Shown: positions 40,747 through 51,600 of the stretch, piece by piece
Layout of the letters: every line of letters starts with the position of its first letter
How positions within the stretch are numbered: the stretch's first letter is position 1
Assembly: GCA_029961685.1 (NCBI GenBank)
Contig: JARWKL010000005.1
Span: 19,062,164-19,126,163, forward strand
Length of the DNA stretch: 64,000 nt
Direction of reading: 5' to 3'
From: Aristolochia californica
Lineage: Eukaryota > Streptophyta > Magnoliopsida > Piperales > Aristolochiaceae
Position numbers and translations under genes: made by a program
Notes under the pieces: model-generated
What the model was told of the DNA's origin: nothing
Seen by the model: only the letters and a program-made list of their open reading frames with translations
The model's database searches: none

Positions 40747-40828
40747 TGTTATGGTCCTGGGTTAAGTACCTATGCGCTCCTCACCTAACAGGCTGGTCTT
40801 TTGGGTAGTATTGGCTAGGTGCTCAACA
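40747..40828 (+). repeat. TRIM 3' LTR, 82 bp
   Basis: The repeat begins TGTTATGGTCCTGG and ends GGTGCTCAACA. It aligns end to end with the 5' LTR without gaps, with 12 mismatches. Because both LTRs are copied from one template at insertion, the mismatches suggest the insertion is old, unless gene conversion or a heterogeneous template is involved. Confidence 0.9.
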
Positions 40829-40833
40829 GTTAG
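40829..40833 (+). repeat. Right target-site duplication GTTAG
   Basis: GTTAG follows the terminal CA of the right LTR and is identical to 40521-40525. The satellite monomer then resumes with GCATGATAAATCACTTTAC, exactly the expected continuation. Confidence 0.92.
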
Positions 40834-42739
40834 GCATGATAAATCACTTTACAATCATCTATGATCGTTACGTCAACTTTTTGTAAATGGGCAAAATAAT
40901 GGCTTGTTTGACTCAGGTAAATATCCCACCGCACGTTCACTTAAGAATATAATGTTATTCTCTTTAAAAGGTATGGATCCATAGGTCATTTGCATCTTTA
41001 ACATATTTCAAGCATGCATATCCATTTTTTAGAAGTTGTGTAGAAAAATCTCTTTCTCATAAAATTCCGAGCTGTTAGGGTTGAACTAGTGGAACTTCCC
41101 AAACTCTGATAACAAAACTTTTGTGTTCATTTGTGGTGTGTGAATAAATTTTCTTTACTTACATTTGTTATTGCTTTATATTCTTTCCATACATAAACTA
41201 TAAAATTTTAATTTAGTTGTGATCTATTTTCCTTTTATCTCCTTTTTTGTTTATGAGATGAAGGGAAAGTGAAAACTCAAGTTTTGATTTAAGAAAAAAG
41301 TATACATCTAAAAAGGAAATACACAATTCAAAAATGTAGAGAGATATAATTTCGAAAAGTATTTGTAAATTTTAGGGGTTGTAAACTCTATATAGTTTTT
41401 ATATATCAGGTTCAGAAATCATCGGGAAAAGGGGGAGGCGGGGGATTTTTAACTGAGTGTTGACTTCCAATCCATAAGTCATTCCTTAAAAAAATATAGA
41501 CTATTTCGCATGATAAATCACTTTACAATCATCTGTGATCGTTAGGTCAGCTTTTTGTAAATGGGCAAAACCATGGCTTGTTTGACTTGGGTAAATTTCC
41601 CACCGCATGTTCACTTGGGAATTTAATGTTATTCCCTTTACAAGGTTTGGATCCATAGGTCATTTTCATCTTTCACATGTTTGAAGCATGCACATCCATT
41701 TTTTAAAACATGTGTAAAAAAATCTTTCTTATAAAATTCCCAGCTATTTGGGTTGAACTAGTGGAATTTTACCAAACTTGGATAACTAAACTTTTGTATT
41801 CATTGGTGGTGTGTGAATATATTTTCTTTACTAACATTTTTATTGCTTTAAATTCTTTCCATACATAAACTCTAAAATTTTCATTTGGTTGTGATCTATT
41901 TGCCTTTTATGTCTTTTTTTTGTTTACAACATGAAGGGAAAGGGAAAAATCAAGTTTTGATTTAAGAAAAAATAATACATCGAAAAAGGAAATGCACAAT
42001 GCACAAATGTAGTGAGAGATAATTCCAAAAAGTGTATATAATTTTTAGGGATTGTAAACTCTTTTTAGTTTTTATATATCAGGTTCTGCAATCGTCGGGA
42101 AAAAGGGGGAGGCATGGGATTTTTAACTGAGAGTTGACTCTCAATCCATAAGTCATTTCTTACAAAACAAAGCCAGTTACGCATGATAAATCACTTTATA
42201 ATCTTCTACGATCATAGGTTAGCTTTTTGTAAATGGCAAAATAATGTCTTGTTTGACTCGGGTAAATATCCTACCGCACGTTTACTTAGGAATTTAATTG
42301 TTATTCTCTTTAAAATGTTTGGATCCATTGGTCATTTGCATCTTTAACATTTTTCAAGCATGCATATCCATTTTTTAAACAAAGTGTAGAAAAATCTCTT
42401 TCTTATAAAATTTCGAGCTATAAGGGTTGAACTAGTGGAATTTCCCAAACTTGGATAATAAAACTTTTGTGTTCATTTGTGGTGTGTAAATAATTTTTCT
42501 TTACTTATATTTGTTATTGGTTTAAATTCTTTCCATACATAAACTCTAAAATTTCATTTTATCTTGATCTATTTGCCTTTTATCTCTTTTTTTTGTTTAC
42601 AAGATGAAGGGAAAGTGAAAACTCAATTATTGATTTCAGAAAAAAGTATACATCTAAATTTGAAATGCACAATGCAAAAATGTAGAGAGATATATTTCAG
42701 AAAATTGTCTATAATTTTTAGGGATTGTAAACTCTTTTT

Positions 42740-42765
42740 AGTTTTTATATAGGAGCCAGGGGATT
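42740..42765. other. Deletion junction removing most of a G-rich box
   Basis: AGTTTTTATATAGG joins directly to AGCCAGGGGATTTTTAAC. The GGTTCTGCAATCGTCGGGAAAAGG portion is missing, so this is the one otherwise full unit without the landmark. It shows that the G-rich box is not retained without exception. Confidence 0.8.
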
Positions 42766-45317
42766 TTTAACAGAGTGTTGACTCCATTTCCATAAGCCAT
42801 CCGTGCAATCATATAGCCCATTATGTATGATAAATCACTTTACAATCATCTATGATCATTAGGTCAACTTTTTGTAAATGGGAAAAATAATGGCTTGTTT
42901 GACTCGGGTAAATATTCCACCGCACGTTCACTTGAGAATTTAATGTTATTCTCTTTAAAAGGTTTGGATAGATAGGTCATTTTCATCTTTAACATGTTTC
43001 AAGCATGCATACCCATTTTTTAAAAGTTGTGTAGAAAAATCTCTTTCTTATAAAATTCTGAGTTATTAGGGATGAACTAGTGGAATTTCAAAAACTTCGA
43101 TAAAAAAACTTTTGTGTTCATTTGTGGTGTGTGAATAATTTTCTTTACTTACATTTGTTATTGCTTTAAATTTTTTTAATACATAAACTCTAAAATTTTC
43201 ATTTTGTTGTGAACTATTTGCCTTTTATCTCCTTTTTTGTTTAAGAGATGATGGGAAAGTGAAAACACAAGTTTTTCTTTAAGAAAAAAGTATACATCTA
43301 AAATGGAAATGCACATTGCACAAATATAGAGAGATATAATTACTAAAAGGGTCTGTAATTTTTAGGGATTGTAAACTCTATTTAGTTTTAATATATCAGG
43401 TTCTACAATCGTCAGGAAATGGGGGAGGCAGGGGATTTTTAATTGAGTGTTGACTCCCAATCCATAAGCCATCCTTACAAAAATATAGCCCATTACGCAT
43501 GATAAATCACTATAGAATCATCTATGATCCTTAGGACAACTTTTTTTAAATGGGCAAAATAATGGCTTATTTGACTCGGGTAAATATCCCACCGCACGTT
43601 CACTTGGAAGATTAATGTTCTTCTCTTGAAAAGGTTTAGATCCATTGGTCATTTGCATCTTGAACATGTTTCAAGCATTCATATCCATTTTTTAAAACAT
43701 GTGTACAAAAATCTCTTTCTTATAAAATTTCGGCTATTAGGGTTGAACTAGTGGAATTTCCCAAACTTGGATAACTAAACTTTTTTATTCAATTGTCTTT
43801 ACTTACATTTGTTATTGCTTTAAAATCTTTCCATACATAAACTCTAAAATTTTCATTTTGTTGTGATCTATTTGCCTTTTATCTCTTTTTTCTGTTTACG
43901 AGATGACGGGAAAGTGAAAACTCAAGTTTTGATTTAAGAAAAAAGTATTCATTTGAAATGAAAATGCACAATGTACAATTGTAGACAGATATAATTCCAA
44001 AAAGTGTTAGTAATTTTTAGTGATTGTAAACCTTTTTAGTTTTTATATATAAGGTTCGTTAATCGTCGGGAAAAGGGGGAGGCAAAAGATTTTTAACAGT
44101 GTTGACTCCCAATCCATAAGTCATTCCTTACAAAAATATAGCCCATTAGGCATGATAAATTACTTTACAATCATCTATGATCGTTAGGACAACTATTTGA
44201 AAATGGGTAAAATAATGGCCTTTTTGACTCGGGTAAATATCCCACCGTACGTTCACTTAGGAATTTAATGTTATTCTCTTTAAAAAGTTTTGATCCATAG
44301 GTCATTTGAATATTTAACATGTTTCAAGCATGCATATCCATTTTTAAAAAATGTGAAGAAAAATCTCTTTCTTATAAAATTCAGAGCAATTAGGGTTGAA
44401 CTAGGGGAATTTTCCCAAACTTGGATTACAAAGAACTTTTGTGTTCATTTGTGGTGTGTGAATAAATTTTCTTTACTTAAATTTTTTATTGCTTTAAATT
44501 TTTGCCAAACTTAAACTCTAAAATTTTCATTTTGTTGTGATATTCTTGCCACTTATCTCTTTTTTTTTTTACGAGAGGAAAGGAAAGTGAAAACTCAACT
44601 TTTGATTTACGAAAAACGTATACATCTAAAATTCAAATGCACAATGCAAAAATATAGAGAGAGATAATTCCAAAAAGTGTCTATAATTTTTAGGGATTGT
44701 AAACTATTTTTACTTTTTATATATCAGATTCTACAATTGTCGGGAAAAAGGGGACGTGGAGGATTTCTAACTGAGTGTTGACTCACAATCCATATGTCAT
44801 TCCTTACAAAAATATAGCCCGTTACGCATGATAAATCACTTCAATCATCTACGATCGTTAGGTCAGGTTTTTGTAAATGGGCAAAATAAAGCCTTGTTTG
44901 ACACGAGTAAATATCCCACCGCACGTTCACTTGGGAATTTAATGTTATTCTCTTTAAAAGGTTTGGATCCATAGGTCATTTGCATCTTTAACATGTTTCA
45001 AGCATGCATATCCATTTTTTCAAGCATGTGTTGAAAATTCTCTTTCTTATAAAATTCCAAGATATTAGGGTTGAACAAGTTGAATTTTCCTAAACTTGGA
45101 TAACAAAAATTTTGTGTTCATTTGCGGTGTGTGAATAAATTTTCTTTACTTACATTTGTTATTGCTTTAAATTCTTTCCATACATAAATTCTAAATTTTT
45201 CATTTTTTTGTGATTATTTGCCTTTTATCTATTTTTTTTATTACGAGATGAAAGAAAAGTGAAAACTCAAGTTTTGATGTAAGAAAAAAGTATACATCTA
45301 AAATGGAAATGAACAAT

Positions 45318-45345
45318 GCACAAATGTAGAATGAATGGCTTGTTT
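45318..45345. other. Deletion junction: monomer missing ~220 bp
   Basis: GCACAAATGTAGA is followed directly by ATGAATGGCTTGTTTGACAC. The G-rich box and the GATAAATCAC region are missing. The flanking landmarks 44727 and 45842 are 1115 bp apart. This truncated unit lies just left of the recent 1288-bp duplication and the subfamily switch. Confidence 0.85.
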
Positions 45346-46971
45346 GACACAGAGAAAAATCCCACCACACGTTCAATTGAAAATTTAATGTTATTCTCTT
45401 TAAAAGGTTTGGATCCACAGGTCATTTGCATCTCTAACATTTTCAAGCATGCTATCCATTTTTTAAAACATGTCTAGAAAAATCACTTTGTTTTAAAATT
45501 CCGAGAAATTAGGGTTGAACTAGTGGAATTTCCCAAACTTGGATAACAAAACTTTTGTGTTCATTTGTGGTGTGAGAATAAAATTTTTTTCTTACATTTG
45601 TTATTGCTTTAAATTCTTGCCATACATAAACTCTAAAATTTTCATTTTCTTGTAATCTATTTGCCTTTTATGTCGTTATTGTTTACGATATGAAGCGAAA
45701 GTGAAAACTCAAGCTTTGATTGAAGAAAAAAGTATAAATCTAAAATGGAATTTCACACTGCACGAATGTAGAAAGAGATAATTCCAAAAAAGTGTCTGTA
45801 ATTTTTAGGGTTTGTAAACTCTTTTTATTTTTTATATATCAGGTTCTGCAATCGTCAGGAAAAGGGGGAGGAGGGGCATTTTTAACTGAGTGTTGACTCC
45901 CAATCCATAAGTCGTTCCTTACAAAAATATAGCCTGTTACGCATCATAAATCACTTTACAATCAACTATAATAATTAGGTCAGCTTTTTATAAATGAACA
46001 AAATAATGGTTTGTTCGACTTGGGTAAATATCCCATCGCATGTTCACTTGAGAATTTAATGTTATTATCATTAAAAGGTTTGGATCCTTAGGTCATTTGC
46101 ATATTTAACATGTTTCAAACATGCATATCCATTTTTTTAAAACATGTCTACAAAAATCTCTTTCTTATAAAATTCCGAGCTATTAGGGTTGAACTAGTGG
46201 AATTTCCCAAACTTGGATAAAAAAACTTTTGTGTTCATTTGTGGTGTATGAATAAATTTTATTTTCTTACATTTGTTATTTCTTTAAATTCTTTCCATAC
46301 ATAAACTCTAAAATCTTCATTTTCTTCTGATCTAGTTGCCTTTTATCTCTTTTTTTGTTTACGAGATGAAGCGAAAGTGAAAACTCAAGTTTTGATTCAA
46401 GAAAAAAGTATACATATAAAATGGAAATGCACAATGCAAAAATGTAGAGAGAGATAATTCAAAAACTTTTCTGTAATTTTTAGAGATTGTAAACTCCTTT
46501 TAATTTTATATATCAGGTTTTGCAATTGTCGGGAAACGGGGGAGGCGGGGGAATTTTAACTGAGTGTTGACTCCCAATCCATAAGTCATTCCTTAAAAAA
46601 ATATAGCCCGTTGCGCTGATTAATCACTTTACAATCAACTATGATCGTTAGCTCAGATTTTTTTAAATGGGGAAAATAATGGCTTGATTAACTCGGGTAA
46701 ATATCCCATCGCATGTTCACTTGAGAATTTAAAGTTATTCTCCTTCAAAGGTTTGGATCCATAGGTCATTTGCATCTTTAACATGTTTCAAACATGCATA
46801 TCCATTTTTTAAAACATGTGTATGAAAATATCTTTCTAATAAAATTCCGAGCTATAGGGTTGAATTAGTGGAAATTCCCAAACTTGGATAAAAAAACTTT
46901 TGTGTTCCTTTGTCGTGTGTGAATAAATTTTCTTTTCTAACATTTATTATTTCTTCAAATTCTTTCCATAC

Positions 46972-46990
46972 ATAAACTCTAAGGGAAAGT
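46972..46990. other. Shared deletion inside dimer copy 1
   Basis: CATAAACTCTAA runs directly into GGGAAAGTGAAAG, so the AAAATTTTCATTTTG to GAGATGAA segment is missing. The same junction recurs exactly 1288 bp later, so the deletion predates the duplication. Confidence 0.88.
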
Positions 46991-48259
46991 GAAAGATTAT
47001 GTTTATATTTAAGAAAAAAGTATACATCTAAAAAGGAAAAGCACACTGCACAAATGTAGAAAGAGATAATTCCAAAAAAGTGTCTGTAATTTTTAGGGTT
47101 TGTAAACTCTTTTTATTTTTTATATATCAGGTTCTGCAATCGTCAGGAAAAGGGGGAGGAGGGGCATTTTTAACTGAGTGTTGACTCCCAATCCATAAGT
47201 CGTTCCTTACAAAAATATAGCCTGTTACGCATCATAAATCACTTTACAATCAACTATAATAATTAGGTCAGCTTTTTATAAATGAGCAAAATAATGGTTT
47301 GTTCGACTTGGGTAAATATCCCATCGCATGTTCACTTGAGAATTTAATGTTATTATCATTAAAAGGTTTGGATCCTTAGGTCATTTGCATATTTAACATG
47401 TTTCAAACATGCATATCCATTTTTTTAAAACATGTCTACAAAAATCTCTTTCTTATAAAATTCCGAGCTATTAGGGTTGAACTAGTGGAATTTCCCAAAC
47501 TTGGATAAAAAAACTTTTGTGTTCATTTGTGGTGTATGAATAAATTTTATTTTCTTACATTTGTTATTTCTTTAAATTCTTTCCATACATAAACTCTAAA
47601 ATCTTCATTTTCTTCTGATCTAGTTGCCTTTTATCTCTTTTTTTGTTTACGAGATGAAGCGAAAGTGAAAACTCAAGTTTTGATTCAAGAAAAAAGTATA
47701 CATATAAAATGGAAATGCACAATGCAAAAATGTAGAGAGAGATAATTCAAAAACTTTTCTGTAATTTTTAGAGATTGTAAACTCCTTTTAATTTTATATA
47801 TCAGGTTTTGCAATTGTCGGGAAACGGGGGAGGCGGGGGAATTTTAACTGAGTGTTGACTCCCAATCCATAAGTCATTCCTTAAAAAAATATAGCCCGTT
47901 GCGCTGATTAATCACTTTACAATCAACTATGATCGTTAGCTCAGATTTTTTTAAATGGGGAAAATAATGGCTTGATTAACTCGGGTAAATATCCCATCGC
48001 ATGTTCACTTGAGAATTTAAAGTTATTCTCCTTCAAAGGTTTGGATCCATAGGTCATTTGCATCTTTAACATGTTTCAAACATGCATATCCATTTTTTAA
48101 AACATGTGTATGAAAATATCTTTCTAATAAAATTCCGAGCTATAGGGTTGAACTAGTGGAAATTCCCAAACTTGGATAAAAAAACTTTTGTGTTCCTTTG
48201 TCGTGTGTGAATAAATTTTCTTTTCTAACATTTATTATTTCTTCAAATTCTTTCCATAC

Positions 48260-48278
48260 ATAAACTCTAAGGGAAAGT
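48260..48278. other. Shared deletion inside dimer copy 2
   Basis: This is the same CATAAACTCTAAGGGAAAGTG junction as near 46980, at an offset of 1288 bp. It is one of the clearest internal markers that the two copies derive from one parent. Confidence 0.88.
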
Positions 48279-48678
48279 GAAAGATTATGTTTATATTTAA
48301 GAAAAAAGTATACATCTAAAAAGGAAAAGCACACTGCACAAATGTAGAAAGAGATAATTCCAAAAAAGTGTCTGTAATTTTTAGGGTTTGTAAACTCTTT
48401 TTATTTTTTATATATCAGGTTCTGCAATCGTCAGGAAAAGGGGGAGGAGGGGCATTTTTAACTGAGTGTTGACTCCCAATCCATAAGTCGTTCCTTACAA
48501 AAATATAGCCTGTTACGCATCATAAATCACTTTACAATCAACTATAATAATTAGGTCAGCTTTTTATAAATGAGCAAAATAATGGTTTGTTCGACTTGGG
48601 TAAATATCCCATCGCATGTTCACTTGAGAATTTAATGTTATTATCATTAAAAGGTTTGGATCCTTAGGTCATTTGCAT

Positions 48679-51600
48679 CATTAAGATGTTTCAAGGATGC
48701 ATATCCATTTTTTAAAACGTGTGCAAAAAAATCTCTTTCTTACAAAATTCAGAGCTATTAGGGTTGAACTAATGGAATTTACCAAACTTGGATAACAAAA
48801 ATTTTGTGTTCATTTGTGGTGTGTGAATAAATTTTCTTTTTCTTTTATTTTTTATTGCTTTAAATTTTTTCAATACATAAACTCTAAAATTTTCATGTTG
48901 TTGTGATCTATTTGCCTTTTCTCTCTTTTTTTGTTTACGAGATGAAGGGTAAGTGAAAACTCAAGTTTTGAATTAAGAAAAAAGTATACATCTAAAATGG
49001 AAATGCACAATGCACAAATTTAGAGAGAGATAATTCGAAAAAGTGTCTGTAATTTTTAGGATTGTAGACTCATAGTTTTTATATATCAGGTTTGCAATCG
49101 TCGGGTAAAGGGGAAGGCGGGGGATTTATAACTGACTGTTGACTCCCAATCCATAAGTCATTCCTTAAAAAATTATCTCCTGTTATGCATGATAAATCAC
49201 TTTACAATCAACTATGATCGTTAGGTCAGCTTTTTGTAAATGGGTAAAATAATGGTTTGTTTGACTCGGTCACATTCACTTGAAAATTTAATGTTATTAT
49301 CTTTAAAAGGTTAGGATCCTTAGGACATTTGCATCTTTAACATGTTTCAAGCATGCATATCCATTTTTTAAAACATGTGTAGAAAAATCTCTTTCGTATA
49401 TAATTCCGAGCTATTAGGGTTGAACTAGTGGAATTTCCCAAACTTGGATAACAAAAATTTTGTGTTCCTTTGTCGTCTGTGAATAAATTTTCTTTACTTA
49501 CATTTGTTATTGCTTTAAATTATTTCCATACAGAAACTCCAAAATATTCATTTTGTTGAGATCTATTAGCCTTTTATCTCATTTTTTGTTTACGAGATGA
49601 AGGGAAAGTAAAAACTCAAGTTTTGATTTAAGGAAAAAAGTATACATCTAAAATGGAAATGGAAAATGCACAAATGTAGAGAGATATCATTCCAAAAAGG
49701 TTCTGTATTTTTAGGGATTGTAAACTCATTTTAGTTTTTATATATCAGGTTCTGCAATCATCAGGAAAAGGGTGAGGCGGTGGATTTATAACTGAGTGTT
49801 GACTCCCTATCCATAAGTCATTCCTTACAAAAATATAGCCTGTTACGCAAGATAAATCACTTTACAATCATCTATGATCGTTTGGTGAGTTTTTTATAAA
49901 TGGGCAAAATAATGGCTTGTTTGACATCGGGTAAATTTCCCACCGCACGTACACTTGAGAATTTAATGTTATTCTCTTTAAAAGGTTTGGATCCAGAGGT
50001 AATTTTAATCTTTAACAAGTTTCAAGCTTTCATATCCATTTTTAAAAACATGTGTCAAAAAATTACTTTCTTATAAAATTCTGAGCTATTAGGGTTGAAC
50101 TAGTGGAATTTCCCAAACTTGGATAACAAAACTTTTGTATTCATTCGTGGTGTGTGAATAAATTTTCTTTACTTACAATTTTTATTGTTTTAAATTCTTT
50201 CCATACATAAACTCTGAAATCTTCATTTCATTGTGATTTATTTGTGTTGAATCTCTTTTTTTGGTTACGAGATGAAGGGAAAGTGAAAACTCAAGTTTTG
50301 ATTTAAGAAAAAAGTATACATATAAAATTGAAATGCACAATGCACAAATTTAGAGAGAGATAATTCCAAAAAGTGTCTATAAGTTTTATGGATTGTAAAA
50401 TCTTTTTAGTTTTTATATATCAGGTTCTGCAATCGTCAGGAAAAAGGGAAGGCGGGGGATTTTTAACTGAGTGTTGACTCCCAATCCATAAATCATTCCT
50501 TAAAAAATTATAGCCCGTTACACATGATAAATCACTTTACAATCAACTATGATCGTTAGGTCAGCTTTTTGTAAATGGGCAAAATAATGGCTTGTTTGAC
50601 TCGGGTAAATATCCCACCGAACGTTCACTTAAGAATTAAATGTCATTTTCTTTAAAAGGATTCTATCTAAATGTCATTTGAATCCTTAACATGTTTCAAG
50701 CATGCATATCCATTTTTTAAAACATGTGTAGAGAAATCTCTTTCTTATAAAATTCCAAGCTATAAGGGTTAAACTAGTGGAATTTCCCAAGATTGGATAA
50801 CAAAACTTTTTTGTTCATTTGTGGTGGGAGAATAATTTTTCTTTACTTATATTTGTTATTGCTTTAAATTCTTTCCATACATAAATTATAAAATCTTCAT
50901 TTTGTTGTGATCTATTTGCCAAAAACTTTTGTGTTCATTTGTGGTGGGAGAATAATTTTCTTTACTTATATTTGTTATTGCTTTAAATTGTTTCCATACA
51001 TAAACTATAAAATCTGCATTTTGTTGTGATCTATTTGCCTTTTGTCTCTTTTTTTTCTTACGAGATGAAGGGAAAGTGAAAACTCAAGTTTTGATTTAAG
51101 AAAAAAGCATACTTCTAAAATGGAAATGCACAATGCACAAATGTAAAGAGAGATCTTTCCAAAAAATGTCTGTAATTTTTAGGGTTTGTCTTTATAGTTT
51201 TTGTATATTAAGTTCGGCAATCATCGGGAAAAGGGGGAGATGGGGGATTTTTAACTGTGTGTTGACTCCCAATCCATAAATCATTCCTTAAAAAAATATA
51301 GTCCGTTACGTATGATAAATCACTTTACAATCATCTATGATCGTTACGTCAGTTTTTTGTAAAAGGGCAAAATAATGGCTTGTTAGACTCGAGTAAATAT
51401 CCCACCGCACGTTCACTTGAGAATTTAATGTTATTCTCTTTATAAGGTTTGGATCCATAGGTCATTTGCATCTTTAACATGTTTTAGGCATGCATATCCT
51501 TTTTTTAAAACATGTATAGAAAAACCTCTTTCTTATAAACTTCTAAGCTATTAGGGTTGAACTAATGGAATTTTCCAAACTTAGATAACAAAACTTTTGT

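Larger units (their letters stand above)
40526..40828 (+). mobile_element. TRIM (miniature non-coding LTR retrotransposon), 303 bp
   Basis: This is a complete miniature LTR element inserted in a satellite monomer. It has two 82-bp direct repeats starting TGTTATGG and ending AACA, a primer-binding site two bases after the left repeat, a 139-bp internal region, a purine-rich tract before the right repeat, and perfect 5-bp GTTAG target duplications. Its base composition is far richer in G+C than the host array. The internal region is far too short for gag or pol, so it would need proteins supplied in trans, as is known for TRIM/SMART elements. The PBS position puts the element on the + strand. 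An open frame of 85 codons (40551-40808) crosses both LTRs and the PBS and is not a gene. A tRNA-derived SINE is the main alternative, but terminal repeats with TG...CA ends argue against it. The landmark spacing across the site (40427 to 41409, 982 bp) is one monomer plus 308 bp, as expected for element plus one duplication. Confidence 0.92.
40834..45753 (+). repeat. Satellite block 5: mixed monomers right of the TRIM
   Basis: Landmarks are 41409, 42082, (deleted near 42750), 43399, 44053, 44727 and (deleted at 45330). Copies are heterogeneous at the diagnostic site, with CTTAAGAAT (about 40941), CTTGGGAATT, CTTAGGAATT and CTTGAGAATT all present, which suggests a transition zone between subfamilies. 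The unit at 44.4 kb has the TTACAAAGAACTT variant seen in block 2. No gene is seen. Confidence 0.8.
45754..48678 (+). repeat. Near-identical 1288-bp dimer higher-order repeat, ~2.3 copies
   Basis: A two-monomer unit of 1288 bp is repeated in tandem: copy 1 at about 45754-47041, copy 2 at 47042-48329, and a partial copy 3 at 48330-48678. The repeat phase is chosen from where identity starts. I found only three differences, at 45764/47052 (G/A), 45998/47286 (A/G) and 46865/48153 (T/C). Copy 3 departs from the others at 48679. Landmarks are 45842, 46516, 47130, 47804 and 48418, alternating 674 and 614 bp; the short spacing comes from a shared 60-bp-class deletion. This near-identity is far above that between any other monomers here. 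It is either a very recent unequal exchange or an assembly duplication. Confidence 0.93.

Noticed and set aside
40551..40808. 85-codon open frame over the GC-rich insertion
   Set aside because: It begins inside the left LTR, reads through the primer-binding site and purine tract, and ends inside the right LTR. The longer frame is a result of the higher GC content, not a protein gene.
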